Shown one piece after another: positions 8,399-15,477 of a stretch of DNA of 62,419 nucleotides. This DNA is from Oscillospiraceae bacterium (GTDB taxonomy: Bacteria; Bacillota; Clostridia; Oscillospirales; Oscillospiraceae). The stretch is taken from NCBI GenBank assembly GCA_009780435.1, contig WRAB01000002.1:1-62419 (forward strand), read 5' to 3'. A model generated the notes under the pieces. That model made no database searches. It was not told where the DNA came from and saw only the letters and a list, made by a program, of their open reading frames with translations. Made by a program: the position numbers and the translations under genes. How positions within the stretch are numbered: position 1 is the stretch's first letter; every line of letters starts with the position of its first letter.

Positions 8399-8752
8399 CT
8401 ACTCGACACCCCTTACGAATATTGTGCTACGACAAACTCTTTCATTATGGTCTCTTGTCACTAATATGAGTTTTATGTCATCAGAGATTATATACTCATA
8501 ATAGCGGTCAACACCCATTGATGTCAGTATAAGTTGCCCGCCTCTTGTGCGCCAAGTGATAGAGGGGACATCGGGCTCAATGCTCCCGCGCCCATCGGCA
8601 TGGAGCCATAGCGTGTACCGTCCGTCAAACTGCCACCAACCTCCAACTAATTGGGGGTCTCTTTGCGGACGTATCAGGAAAAAAACTGTTCCGAGAAGAA
8701 TAAGCGTTGCCGCCAGCGTAACAACGCCTATTTTCACGCGTCTGCTTTTCAC
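8399..8752 (-). CDS. Small secreted lipocalin-like protein
   Basis: 117 residues. A single N-terminal membrane helix or uncleaved signal (residues 8-26) is followed by LVGGWWQFDG, then LWLHADGRGSI, then W...GGQLILT and a closing strand. This pattern of L.G.W, DG.G and W is seen in small beta-barrel lipocalin-like or DUF5640-type proteins in Firmicutes. The GTG start has GGGAGGT 8 nt upstream. The next gene (7979-8335) is on the same strand 63 nt downstream and may be co-transcribed. Confidence 0.55.
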   Translation of the reverse strand: MKSRRVKIGVVTLAATLILLGTVFFLIRPQRDPQLVGGWWQFDGRYTLWLHADGRGSIEPDVPSITWRTRGGQLILTSMGVDRYYEYIISDDIKLILVTRDHNERVCRSTIFVRGVE

Positions 8753-8820
8753 TCACGCCCACCTCCCCTATTCTAACACATCAAACGCGACAACAGCATG
8801 TCCTGTTTGGGCAATAACCT

Positions 8821-9525
8821 TCACCGCCCAAATCCTATACGCCGCTCGATGTTGTTCAGATGTCCGCTGTCCCGCATGGAGACGAAATCGCCGTCGGCCA
8901 CGATGATGTGGTCGGCCAGGCGAATCCCGACAGTCGCCAACGCCTCGATCAATTGCTCCGTGGTGGCGATATCCGTCACGTTGGGTACGGCGATGCCGCT
9001 GGGGTGGTTGTGGGCCAGGACCACGTAGACGGCTTTTTGCTTGAGGGCGATCTCCACCACCCGGCGGATGCTGAAGTGGATGGAGTTTACCGATCCCTCC
9101 GCCAACTTTCGGTAGTGGGTCACTTTCAGTTTGCCGTCGAGACAGACCATATAGACCGCCTCGTCGGTGAGGCCGTAGAACAGGGGCGTCACGAAGTTGC
9201 CCGTCTGCTCCGTGGTAGTTAAAATTCGGGTAATTTTCGCCTTGTCCATCTGATACCGTCTGCCCAGTTCCGTGACGAGACGGACAAGGCCCATGGCCTG
9301 TTCGCCGATGCCCTCCACCTCCAATAAATCCTGAGGCGAGGCCTCGAATACAGCGGAGAGGGAACCGAACTGTTTAATCAGCGCATGGGCGATGGGGTTC
9401 ACATCCCGGCGGGGGATGGCGTAGCAGAGCAAAAGCTCCAACGCCTGATGGTCGGCGAAGGAGTCGAGGCCGTGCTCCAGAAATTGTTCCCGCATCCGGG
9501 CCCGGTGGCCGTTGTGTATGCTCAT
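8821..9525 (-). CDS. radC: RadC family JAMM-domain protein
   Basis: 234 residues. An N-terminal helix-hairpin-helix part (about residues 20-90, with LLEVEGIGEQAMGLV) is followed by the JAB/MPN domain with the metal motif AHNHPSG, a D about 8 residues later, and DHIIVADGDFVSM. The protein has the usual RadC size. Once linked to DNA repair, the family has no settled enzymatic role. One detail: the usual S-x-x-D of the JAMM site reads N-V-T-D here. Confidence 0.92.
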   Translation of the reverse strand: MSIHNGHRARMREQFLEHGLDSFADHQALELLLCYAIPRRDVNPIAHALIKQFGSLSAVFEASPQDLLEVEGIGEQAMGLVRLVTELGRRYQMDKAKITRILTTTEQTGNFVTPLFYGLTDEAVYMVCLDGKLKVTHYRKLAEGSVNSIHFSIRRVVEIALKQKAVYVVLAHNHPSGIAVPNVTDIATTEQLIEALATVGIRLADHIIVADGDFVSMRDSGHLNNIERRIGFGR

Positions 9526-9576
9526 AGGCGTCCTCTTGTCAGCTTATAGGAGGGCTATCACCGCCCTATACTGGGC

Positions 9577-10248
9577 CTATCTCACCCCATACTGGGCCAA
9601 ATAAGCCTCCATTTTTCCCCGAATTTCATCGGTGATAACCACCTGACCATCTAGTTCTTGATTGTGGAGGCACTGGATGATCTCCTCCACGGTGACGATG
9701 GGATAGATCTGCATCCCCAGGGCATCCCGAAGCTCTTGCAGGGTAGAGCGATCCCCCGTGCCACGCTCCATACGATCCACGGAGACGAACAGGGCGGCCA
9801 GGGTGACATCTGCAACTTGCTCAAATAACGCCACCGTCTCCCGCACGGCAGTTCCGGCGGTGACGACATCCTCGATAATGGCAATCCGCTCCCCTGCAAC
9901 GGGCTTGTACCCCACGAGAGACCCGCCCTCGCCGTGATCCTTGGCCTCCTTGCGGTTAAAGCAGTAGGGAAGATCCCGCCCATAGAGCCGATATAAGGAC
10001 GAGGCCGCCGCCACCGACAGGGGAATCCCCTTATAGGCCGGGCCAAACAGGGCGTCGATCTCCACGCCGCTCTCCTGGATACAGGCGGCGTAATAGTCCC
10101 CCAGGGCCGATATCTGGCTCCCGGTGCGGTAGTTGCCCGTATTGACAAAGTATGGCGTCCGCCGTCCGCTCTTGGTGGTAAAGTCCCCAAAGGTCAAAAC
10201 ACCGGAGCGAACCATAAAGGCGATAAAATCTGATTTGTAGGCTTGCAT
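9577..10248 (-). CDS. pyrE: Orotate phosphoribosyltransferase
   Basis: 223 residues. Transfers phosphoribose from PRPP to orotate to make OMP, the fifth step of pyrimidine synthesis. The PRPP-binding signature is clear (IAIIEDVVTAGTA, about residues 117-129) and the N-terminal part FTTKSGRRTPYFVNTGNYR is typical of the orotate site. A GGAGG stands just upstream of the ATG. It stands alone; no other pyr gene is nearby. Confidence 0.97.
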   Translation of the reverse strand: MQAYKSDFIAFMVRSGVLTFGDFTTKSGRRTPYFVNTGNYRTGSQISALGDYYAACIQESGVEIDALFGPAYKGIPLSVAAASSLYRLYGRDLPYCFNRKEAKDHGEGGSLVGYKPVAGERIAIIEDVVTAGTAVRETVALFEQVADVTLAALFVSVDRMERGTGDRSTLQELRDALGMQIYPIVTVEEIIQCLHNQELDGQVVITDEIRGKMEAYLAQYGVR

Positions 10249-10270
10249 GGGGAGGTCTCCTTTTCCTCTC

Positions 10271-10300
10271 TCCGGCAGGCTACGCCTGACAGGGGGAGGG
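10271..10300. repeat. Partial copy of palindromic repeat
   Basis: GGCAGGC-TAC-GCCTGACAGGGGGAGGG has the same palindrome and G-rich tail as the repeat at 7399-7422. It lies upstream of pyrE and outside any gene. Confidence 0.5.
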
Positions 10301-10352
10301 TTTTCATGGGTTCGTTTTCAACCAGTATACCATCATTTCCCTACCAGTTCAA

Positions 10353-10393
10353 CAAAAAACAAGGACAGCAGGCCTGTGGCCTTGCTGTCCTTG
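10353..10393 (-). terminator. Terminator of degV-ygjV operon
   Basis: CAAGGACAGCA and TGCTGTCCTTG form an 11-bp stem extended by GGCC pairing. Read on the minus strand, the stem is followed by TTTTTTG. It sits 45 nt behind the stop of the YgjV-type gene. Confidence 0.85.
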
Positions 10394-10438
10394 CGCGATT
10401 CGATGGGAAATAAATCGGCTGGGGCGTTCTGTTCAAAT

Positions 10439-11056
10439 TCACGGTTTCGCAAACTGCAAGCCGGGCCTCTTTGGTTCCGAGGCATAGCGGACATAGAATA
10501 CGACCACAGAGATAATCTTCGCCGACTCGATTAGAATACCCATGATGTTCCAACGGAAATCGCCGTATAAAATATTCAATGGCGTCTGCGTGAGCAGCAC
10601 CACAACGGCGTAAAACACCACGGCGATCCGCACATAGTGGACGCCGGGTAGATATTGTCCGATGACAAAGCCCAGCGCTGTGATCAGGCCCAGGGCGTGG
10701 AGCCATCGGACCTGTTCCGGTGAATTTAAGATCGCAACCACACCGGCGACCAGGGCGACGAGGATCATCACCAGCAAGAAAATCAGACCGGCCTCCTTGC
10801 TCTCCGGTGTATTTTTGGAAAAAATTCTGAAAAACACCAGGTTACGAATGGTGCTGTACGTACCGGCAACGATCAGAGAGAGTTGTGTGCTCATCCCCGT
10901 TGCGAGGCCGATAGCGATAAACATGGTCATCCAAAAAAAGCTGCCGATGCCGGTGACCAGAAAATATTTCGTCTTGTCTTTGATCTGATAGGACGCAAAT
11001 TCAAAACAAATCGTGATGAGACCCAAAATTTGTGCTACGATAAACCAAGTATTCAT
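10439..11056 (-). CDS. YgjV family inner membrane protein
   Basis: 205 residues with six to seven hydrophobic segments. The start (IVAQILGLITICFEFASYQIK) and the central GTYSTIRNLVFFRIF are typical of the YgjV family of small integral membrane proteins, whose substrate or role is unknown. The ATG overlaps the degV stop codon as ATGA, so it should be translated with degV. A strong terminator follows. Confidence 0.75.
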   Translation of the reverse strand: MNTWFIVAQILGLITICFEFASYQIKDKTKYFLVTGIGSFFWMTMFIAIGLATGMSTQLSLIVAGTYSTIRNLVFFRIFSKNTPESKEAGLIFLLVMILVALVAGVVAILNSPEQVRWLHALGLITALGFVIGQYLPGVHYVRIAVVFYAVVVLLTQTPLNILYGDFRWNIMGILIESAKIISVVVFYVRYASEPKRPGLQFAKP

Positions 11057-11952
11057 GCCACATCAACCCTCCGATTTGAAAGCGCATCGTATTTTTTGCA
11101 ATATGCGAATCCCAAGGCCCCTGGCCCCGCATGTGCGCCGATGGTCACGCCGATCTCTATGATGGGAGTTTCGATCTTCATGCCCAGTGCGGCCTCTGTG
11201 CTAACTTGAAAGGCGCGGGCATATGCCTCGTTTCGGATATGGCCGATGCCCAGGGCGATGTTGTCTGCCTCATCCTGTAATGCGTCTACGATTGCCTCTT
11301 CAATCAGCTTGAGCACTCGTTTTTTACCCCGCACGTTGTCGAGTTGGGTGACCTGCCCCTCCTCCAGCTGTAGAATGGGACACAGGCCGAAAATCCCGCC
11401 GACCAACGCCGTCGTGGGGCCGATCCTACCGCCCCGTTTGAGGTACTCTAAACTGTCCAGGGTAAAATAGACCCGCAGGGTGCTTCTGACCTGTTCTGCA
11501 AGGGCCGCTATCTCTCCCAGGGAGCGCCCGGCGTCCCGCATTTTGATGATCTCTCGGAGCAATAGCCCCTGTCCCATGCTCACGCTCAACGAATCCACCA
11601 GTGTGATGGTCCTGTCGGGATATTCCTCTTTGAGCATATTAGCGGCCAGGACAGCGCTATTGTGAGAGCCGCTCAACTTAGAAGATATGGTGAGGGAGAG
11701 AATGTCCCGCCCCGCCTCTAAGTGGGGCGTATATACGTCGATATAGTCCTGGGGGTTGGGCTGGGATGTCTTGGGGAACCAGTCTTTTTCCGCGATAAGG
11801 CGGTCAAAATAATCCTCCTTGCTGATCTCTACCTCTGCCTTTAAGTAGGTCACATGGTCGAAACTGACGTAGAATGGCACAATGTCCACATTGTATTTGA
11901 CTGCCTCATCTTTGGTAAAATCGCAACCGCCGTCGGAAATGATTTGAAACAT
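11053..11952 (-). CDS. DegV family fatty-acid-binding protein
   Basis: 299 residues. DegV (FakB-like) proteins bind a single fatty acid and in known cases present it to the kinase FakA. Visible are the N-terminal ISDGGCDFT, the conserved TSQPNP, TISSKLSGSHNSA with the Ser of the head-group site, DSLSVSMGQG, and the C-terminal IGAHAGPGALG. The ATG at 11952 is supported by AAGGAGG; the longer open frame upstream crosses the regulatory palindrome. Usually several paralogues exist per genome, so no gene symbol is given. Confidence 0.92.
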   Translation of the reverse strand: MFQIISDGGCDFTKDEAVKYNVDIVPFYVSFDHVTYLKAEVEISKEDYFDRLIAEKDWFPKTSQPNPQDYIDVYTPHLEAGRDILSLTISSKLSGSHNSAVLAANMLKEEYPDRTITLVDSLSVSMGQGLLLREIIKMRDAGRSLGEIAALAEQVRSTLRVYFTLDSLEYLKRGGRIGPTTALVGGIFGLCPILQLEEGQVTQLDNVRGKKRVLKLIEEAIVDALQDEADNIALGIGHIRNEAYARAFQVSTEAALGMKIETPIIEIGVTIGAHAGPGALGFAYCKKYDALSNRRVDVA

Positions 11953-12021
11953 AATGGCCTCCTTGAATTTTCGTTGCCTACATAAGTATAGACAGGAAAA
12001 AAAGTGATCGGTTGCACAATT

Positions 12022-12045
12022 AACATGACATGATATTGTCATGTT
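12022..12045. promoter_or_regulatory. Operator O1: AACATGACA-N6-TGTCATGTT
   Basis: A perfect 9-bp inverted repeat with 6-bp centre in the region between degV (minus) and the WYL regulator (plus). The same AACATGACR-N6-TGTCA pattern appears again upstream of the zinc-ribbon gene at 13037. On the plus strand a TATAAT lies at 12053-12058, 16 nt after the start of the TGTCA half. Probably the binding site of the WYL regulator. Confidence 0.75.
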
Positions 12046-12052
12046 CTTATGA

Positions 12053-12058
12053 TATAAT
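12053..12058 (+). promoter_or_regulatory. -10 box of WYL regulator gene
   Basis: A perfect TATAAT. No good -35 is present at 17 bp; the operator half-site TGTCATG occupies that zone, which suggests either a regulator-dependent promoter or a repressor overlapping the promoter. Confidence 0.55.
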
Positions 12059-12134
12059 GGCCAAAGGACGGTCATGATACAGATTGGACTTTCTATACCA
12101 TGTAAACATGGCATACTATCTCTGGGGTGAGCTT

Positions 12135-13043
12135 ATGCAAATTAACCGGCTATTCGAGATCGTGTATCTTTTGATGAATAAAAAACGAGTAACTGCAAAT
12201 AAATTAGCTTCGCATTTTGAAGTTTCTAAGCGAACCATTTTGCGTGACATTGACACGCTGACAACAGCAGGGATACCAATCTACACGACACAAGGCAAAG
12301 GCGGCGGCATTTTTATTCAAGATACGTTCGTACTAAACAAAGCGCTGGTTTCAGAGGACGAACAAAAGCAAATTTTATTCGCCTTGCAAAGTATGTCTGC
12401 AACAGAGTTTGTTGAAACTGGCCAGGTGCTTGGTAGATTGCAAAGCCTTTTTGCCAACCCCAGCAAAGAATGGATTGAGGTTGATTTTTCACGTTGGGGA
12501 CATAGTGCCGCAGACAACGCAAAATTTGACATGCTGAAGCATGCCATCATGAACGAGTTTGCCGTGTCCTTCGATTATATAAGTGCATACGGCGAAACCA
12601 AAGGTCGTGAAGTATATCCCCTTAAACTGTCGTTCAAATCAAAGGCGTGGTACCTACAGTCGTTCTGTCAAGTTGAAAATGAGTACAGAGTATTCAAATT
12701 TAATCGAATAAGCAACATGGTGGTTTTAGATAAGCCATTTAATAGCAGCGATTACGAACCCTCCAAAATTGAGCCGCCAGAAGACCCTGCCGAACCGGGT
12801 CTTGTAGACGTTAGACTTCTCGTTTCATCACATGCAAAATATCGAATTTACGACGAGTTTGCCGAAAGCGATATAACAGTCAACAAAGATGGAACATTTA
12901 CACTGCGTATGCAGGGGCAGTGGATATATGACTATATTCTTTCCTACGGTACTGCAATTGAACTATTGGCGCCGCAATATATGCGTGAGGAATTGTTGGT
13001 TCGCATCGAAAGAATAAAAAATAAATATTTGTCCAAAACATGA
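12135..13043 (+). CDS. YafY-type transcriptional regulator (HTH-WYL)
   Basis: 302 residues. An N-terminal HTH_11 winged helix (LFEIVYLLMNKKRVTANKLA followed by VSKRTILRDID) is followed by a WYL domain (about residues 130-210, with VYPLKLSFKSKAWYLQSFC.VE...RVFKFNRI) and a C-terminal WCX-type part. WYL proteins sense small ligands or nucleic acid and control nearby genes. ATG at 12135 is chosen for the GGGGTGA just upstream. The repeated operator in front of this gene and of the downstream zinc-ribbon gene indicates autoregulation and control of that gene. Confidence 0.9.
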   Translation: MQINRLFEIVYLLMNKKRVTANKLASHFEVSKRTILRDIDTLTTAGIPIYTTQGKGGGIFIQDTFVLNKALVSEDEQKQILFALQSMSATEFVETGQVLGRLQSLFANPSKEWIEVDFSRWGHSAADNAKFDMLKHAIMNEFAVSFDYISAYGETKGREVYPLKLSFKSKAWYLQSFCQVENEYRVFKFNRISNMVVLDKPFNSSDYEPSKIEPPEDPAEPGLVDVRLLVSSHAKYRIYDEFAESDITVNKDGTFTLRMQGQWIYDYILSYGTAIELLAPQYMREELLVRIERIKNKYLSKT

Positions 13044-13074
13044 CGTGCTGTTGTCACCTTCTGTATGTTATGCT
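13037..13074 (+). promoter_or_regulatory. Operator O2 and promoter of zinc-ribbon gene
   Basis: AACATGACG-N6-TGTCA (13037-13056) repeats the core and spacing of O1. A -10-like TATGCT (13069-13074) starts 17 nt after the TGTCA start, against 16 nt at O1. It begins inside the last codons of the regulator gene. Confidence 0.7.
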
Positions 13075-13143
13075 GTGGATGTGGTGCGAATCAACAAATA
13101 AAAACAGTTGAAAATTCAGAAGCGCCGAGAAGGAGAAATGATT

Positions 13144-13416
13144 ATGCAAGAAAAACATTGCGAAAGTTGCGGTGCGCCTATTGGGGAATTTGACGAGATG
13201 TATGGACCCGGAACAGAAGCAGACGGAAGCAAAAGTGCAGATTATTGTAAGCAATGCTATGATAACGGCGCATTTACAAACCCGGACAGCACACTGGAAG
13301 AAATGATTGAATCAGTTGCCGCTGTTATGGTGAAAGAGTTTGGGTTTTCACCAGAGGATGCGAAAGAGCAATGCAAGGAAGGAATCCCTACGCTCAAGCG
13401 TTGGAAAACAGCATAG
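13144..13416 (+). CDS. Putative zinc-ribbon domain protein
   Basis: 90 residues. The N-terminal part HCESCGAPIGEFDEMYG, then GTEADGSKSADYCKQCYDNGAFT, is the putative zinc-ribbon family seen in many Firmicutes next to WYL/YafY regulators; four Cys residues in two CxxC pairs should bind Zn. The C-terminal half is helical. The third possible start, ATG at 13144, fits AGGAG at 8 nt. The upstream operator suggests that it is a direct target of the WYL regulator. Confidence 0.8.
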   Translation: MQEKHCESCGAPIGEFDEMYGPGTEADGSKSADYCKQCYDNGAFTNPDSTLEEMIESVAAVMVKEFGFSPEDAKEQCKEGIPTLKRWKTA

Positions 13417-13442
13417 GAGTTAGGGATGTGGCGCCTAACAAG

Positions 13443-13485
13443 AAAAGGCTTAAAAGATGAACGCTCATCTTTTAAGCCTTTTTAT
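13443..13485. terminator. Bidirectional terminator
   Basis: AAAAGGCTTAAAAGATGA pairs over 18 bp with its complement around a 4-nt loop and is followed by TTTTT on the plus strand and TTTTC on the minus strand. It serves the zinc-ribbon gene and the convergent gene at 13501. Confidence 0.9.
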
Positions 13486-13500
13486 TTCAATTTTCTCTAA

Positions 13501-13905
13501 TCAGCTCAACGCGATATTATCCATCCCGTTTTGTTCAAACTCGGCGATATACTCATCAATCCGGCCTGTTAGTTCTTTGAAATTTTCGTGGTTGATGGGT
13601 ACGTGGTTCATGTCCCGCCGAGCTAGTTCCTCGGCTAAAATCTCGAAGAACACCGTGTCCTCGTAGTCCATAATCGCCTCGTGGATACCGCCTTCCACAT
13701 AGGCTTTGGAGGGGGAGACGCCATCGTGGTGGATAGACAATAGCTCCGGCATCCCGGACTTGAGGCAGTGGGCGAAGAGCTTGGCCTCAATCTCATCATA
13801 GGCCGCAAACCGATCTTCGCCACGGGTGGAATTTAACACCCAGTTACCCACATAGGCCATATCTAGGAGCAATCGAAACTCCTGTTTTGTAAGGTCAATT
13901 TTCAT
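13501..13905 (-). CDS. Conserved hypothetical protein
   Basis: 134 residues, soluble, acidic and helical, no signal. The segment LLLDMAYVGNWVLNSTRGEDR with a following Y..IE.KLFAHC resembles a small family of uncharacterised bacterial proteins that I cannot name. Of three consecutive ATG codons, the one at 13905 is preferred because GAGGTG then lies 6 nt upstream. Convergent with the zinc-ribbon gene, with a shared terminator. Confidence 0.6.
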   Translation of the reverse strand: MKIDLTKQEFRLLLDMAYVGNWVLNSTRGEDRFAAYDEIEAKLFAHCLKSGMPELLSIHHDGVSPSKAYVEGGIHEAIMDYEDTVFFEILAEELARRDMNHVPINHENFKELTGRIDEYIAEFEQNGMDNIALS

Positions 13906-14064
13906 CATCATCACCTCACGTCGACAATTCCGCCATGGGCGGAGAAGAAAGGACAAACTGTCTGAATCTCTATAAATAGTATATCATAAAACCGGGAAAA
14001 CTTCCATACGAAAAATTTCATGTGTAAAGACAACACGCCGAGCGCAACCTGACGGAGGATTTGT

Positions 14065-14093
14065 TTGACTTGCAGGGCGTAATCCTGTATCAT
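14065..14093 (+). promoter_or_regulatory. Promoter of murI
   Basis: TTGACT (14065-14070) and TATCAT (14088-14093) with a 17-bp spacer, 31 nt upstream of the murI ATG. Confidence 0.75.
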
Positions 14094-14123
14094 ACGGGGG
14101 AGACTGCAACGAGGAGATCAAGC

Positions 14124-14942
14124 ATGATAAAAACTGGCGACAATCGGCCCATTGGGGTCTTTGATTCCGGTCTGGGCGGCCTCACGGCGGTGGCTACGCT
14201 GATGGCGCTCTTGCCCGGAGAGGATATCTGCTATCTGGGGGATACGGGCCGTGTACCCTATGGCGGGCGCAGCCGGGAGACGATTATCGAATACGTCAGA
14301 CAGGACATCGAATTTTTATTGGGCCAGGAGATCAAGGCCATTGTGGTGGCCTGCGGCACAGGCAGCGCCGTGGCACTGGATCAGTTGCGGGATCAATACC
14401 CCGTCCCCATCTACGGTGTGCTGGAATCCGCCGTGGAGGCGGCCATACAGCGCACGGCAACAGGCCGGATCGGGATCATCGGCACCGAGGCGACCATTGC
14501 GAGCGGCGCCTATGAGCGGCTCCTGGGCGCAAACGGAGAGTTCCAATTGATCAGCCGGGCGTGTCCCCTGTTTGTACCCCTGGTGGAAAACGGCAGAATC
14601 CACCCGGGGGATGTGGTCATTGAGACTGTCGTGGCGGAATATCTTGCGCCATTTGCCGAGGGAGAGGTAGACACCCTGATCTTGGGTTGTACCCACTATC
14701 CCCTCTTGGAGCGGGTCATCAGCCGTTTTTTGGGGCCGGGGGTGACCCTGGTCTCCTCCGGTGCGGCGGCGGCGGAGTTTGTGGCACAAACCCTCGCCGA
14801 ACAGGGCCTGTTGGCGGCGGATAGGGCGGCGGGCAGTCACCGTTACTTCGTCACTGACCGAGTGGCCGGATTTGAACGGTTGGCCTCCTTATTTCTCCAG
14901 CAGAACGTGTCGGGGAAAGTGGAAAAAATCAGCTTGGGCTAA
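14124..14942 (+). CDS. murI: Glutamate racemase
   Basis: 272 residues. Makes D-glutamate for peptidoglycan. Present are the N-terminal FDSGLGGLTAV with the catalytic Asp-Ser, the first catalytic Cys in VVACGTGSA, and the second in LGCTHYPLL. In most glutamate racemases the first cysteine motif reads ACNTA or ACNTS; here Asn is Gly, while Cys and Thr are kept. GAGGAG stands 7 nt before the ATG. The gene stands alone between a minus-strand unknown gene and the DUF1934-argS pair. Confidence 0.92.
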   Translation: MIKTGDNRPIGVFDSGLGGLTAVATLMALLPGEDICYLGDTGRVPYGGRSRETIIEYVRQDIEFLLGQEIKAIVVACGTGSAVALDQLRDQYPVPIYGVLESAVEAAIQRTATGRIGIIGTEATIASGAYERLLGANGEFQLISRACPLFVPLVENGRIHPGDVVIETVVAEYLAPFAEGEVDTLILGCTHYPLLERVISRFLGPGVTLVSSGAAAAEFVAQTLAEQGLLAADRAAGSHRYFVTDRVAGFERLASLFLQQNVSGKVEKISLG

Positions 14943-14944
14943 CC

Positions 14945-14973
14945 TTTACGATGGGCGCAACTTGTGGTACAAT
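14945..14973 (+). promoter_or_regulatory. Promoter of DUF1934-argS
   Basis: TTTACG (14945-14950) and TACAAT (14968-14973) with a 17-bp spacer, starting directly behind murI. Confidence 0.75.
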
Positions 14974-15010
14974 AAGGGCTTGATTTATAGGATAGAGGTA
15001 GAGACATTCA

Positions 15011-15463
15011 ATGAAAGACGTAATTATATCCATAAAAGGCGCCCAGGGCATGGGCCGCAATCTCCAAGACGACGCGGAGAGCGTTGAACTGATTACCAGC
15101 GGCGAATACAGCCACGGGGGCGGCGAGACGGTCTTTTCCTACATGGAGAGCGAAGTGACCGGCATGGTGGGTACCCGTACCACCTTTCGGATAGACCCGC
15201 GGATGGTCACCCTGACTCGTGAGGGTACCACTAACGCACAGATGGTCTTTGAGCAGGGCAAAAAACACGTATTTCTCTATGAGACCCCCTATGGGGCCAC
15301 CTCTATGGGGGTAGATACCCGCCGGTTGACCCACGGCCTGGACGAGGGCGGTGGAAAAATGGAGATCGACTACATCATCGATGTGGATAGCGTGGTGATC
15401 AGTGAAAACAGTTTTGTAATCAATGTCCGGGAACCCAGTGAGAGTCGGACACCCGGCGCATAA
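15011..15463 (+). CDS. DUF1934 (YwiB-like) beta-barrel protein
   Basis: 150 residues with strong beta periodicity: DVIISIKGAQ at the start, E.VELITSGEY, M.GTRTTFRID...VTLTREG, YETPYGATSMGVDT and a final IDYIIDVD. This is the DUF1934/YwiB family, small calycin-like barrels of unknown ligand that sit in front of argS in many Firmicutes, as here with 14 nt between stop and start. The role with ArgRS is not known. Confidence 0.88.
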   Translation: MKDVIISIKGAQGMGRNLQDDAESVELITSGEYSHGGGETVFSYMESEVTGMVGTRTTFRIDPRMVTLTREGTTNAQMVFEQGKKHVFLYETPYGATSMGVDTRRLTHGLDEGGGKMEIDYIIDVDSVVISENSFVINVREPSESRTPGA

Positions 15464-15477
15464 GGGAGGAGATATCC

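Noticed and set aside
11953-12114. N-terminal extension of the DegV protein
   Set aside because: Crosses the operator palindrome; ATG 11952 has AAGGAGG and gives the normal DegV start.
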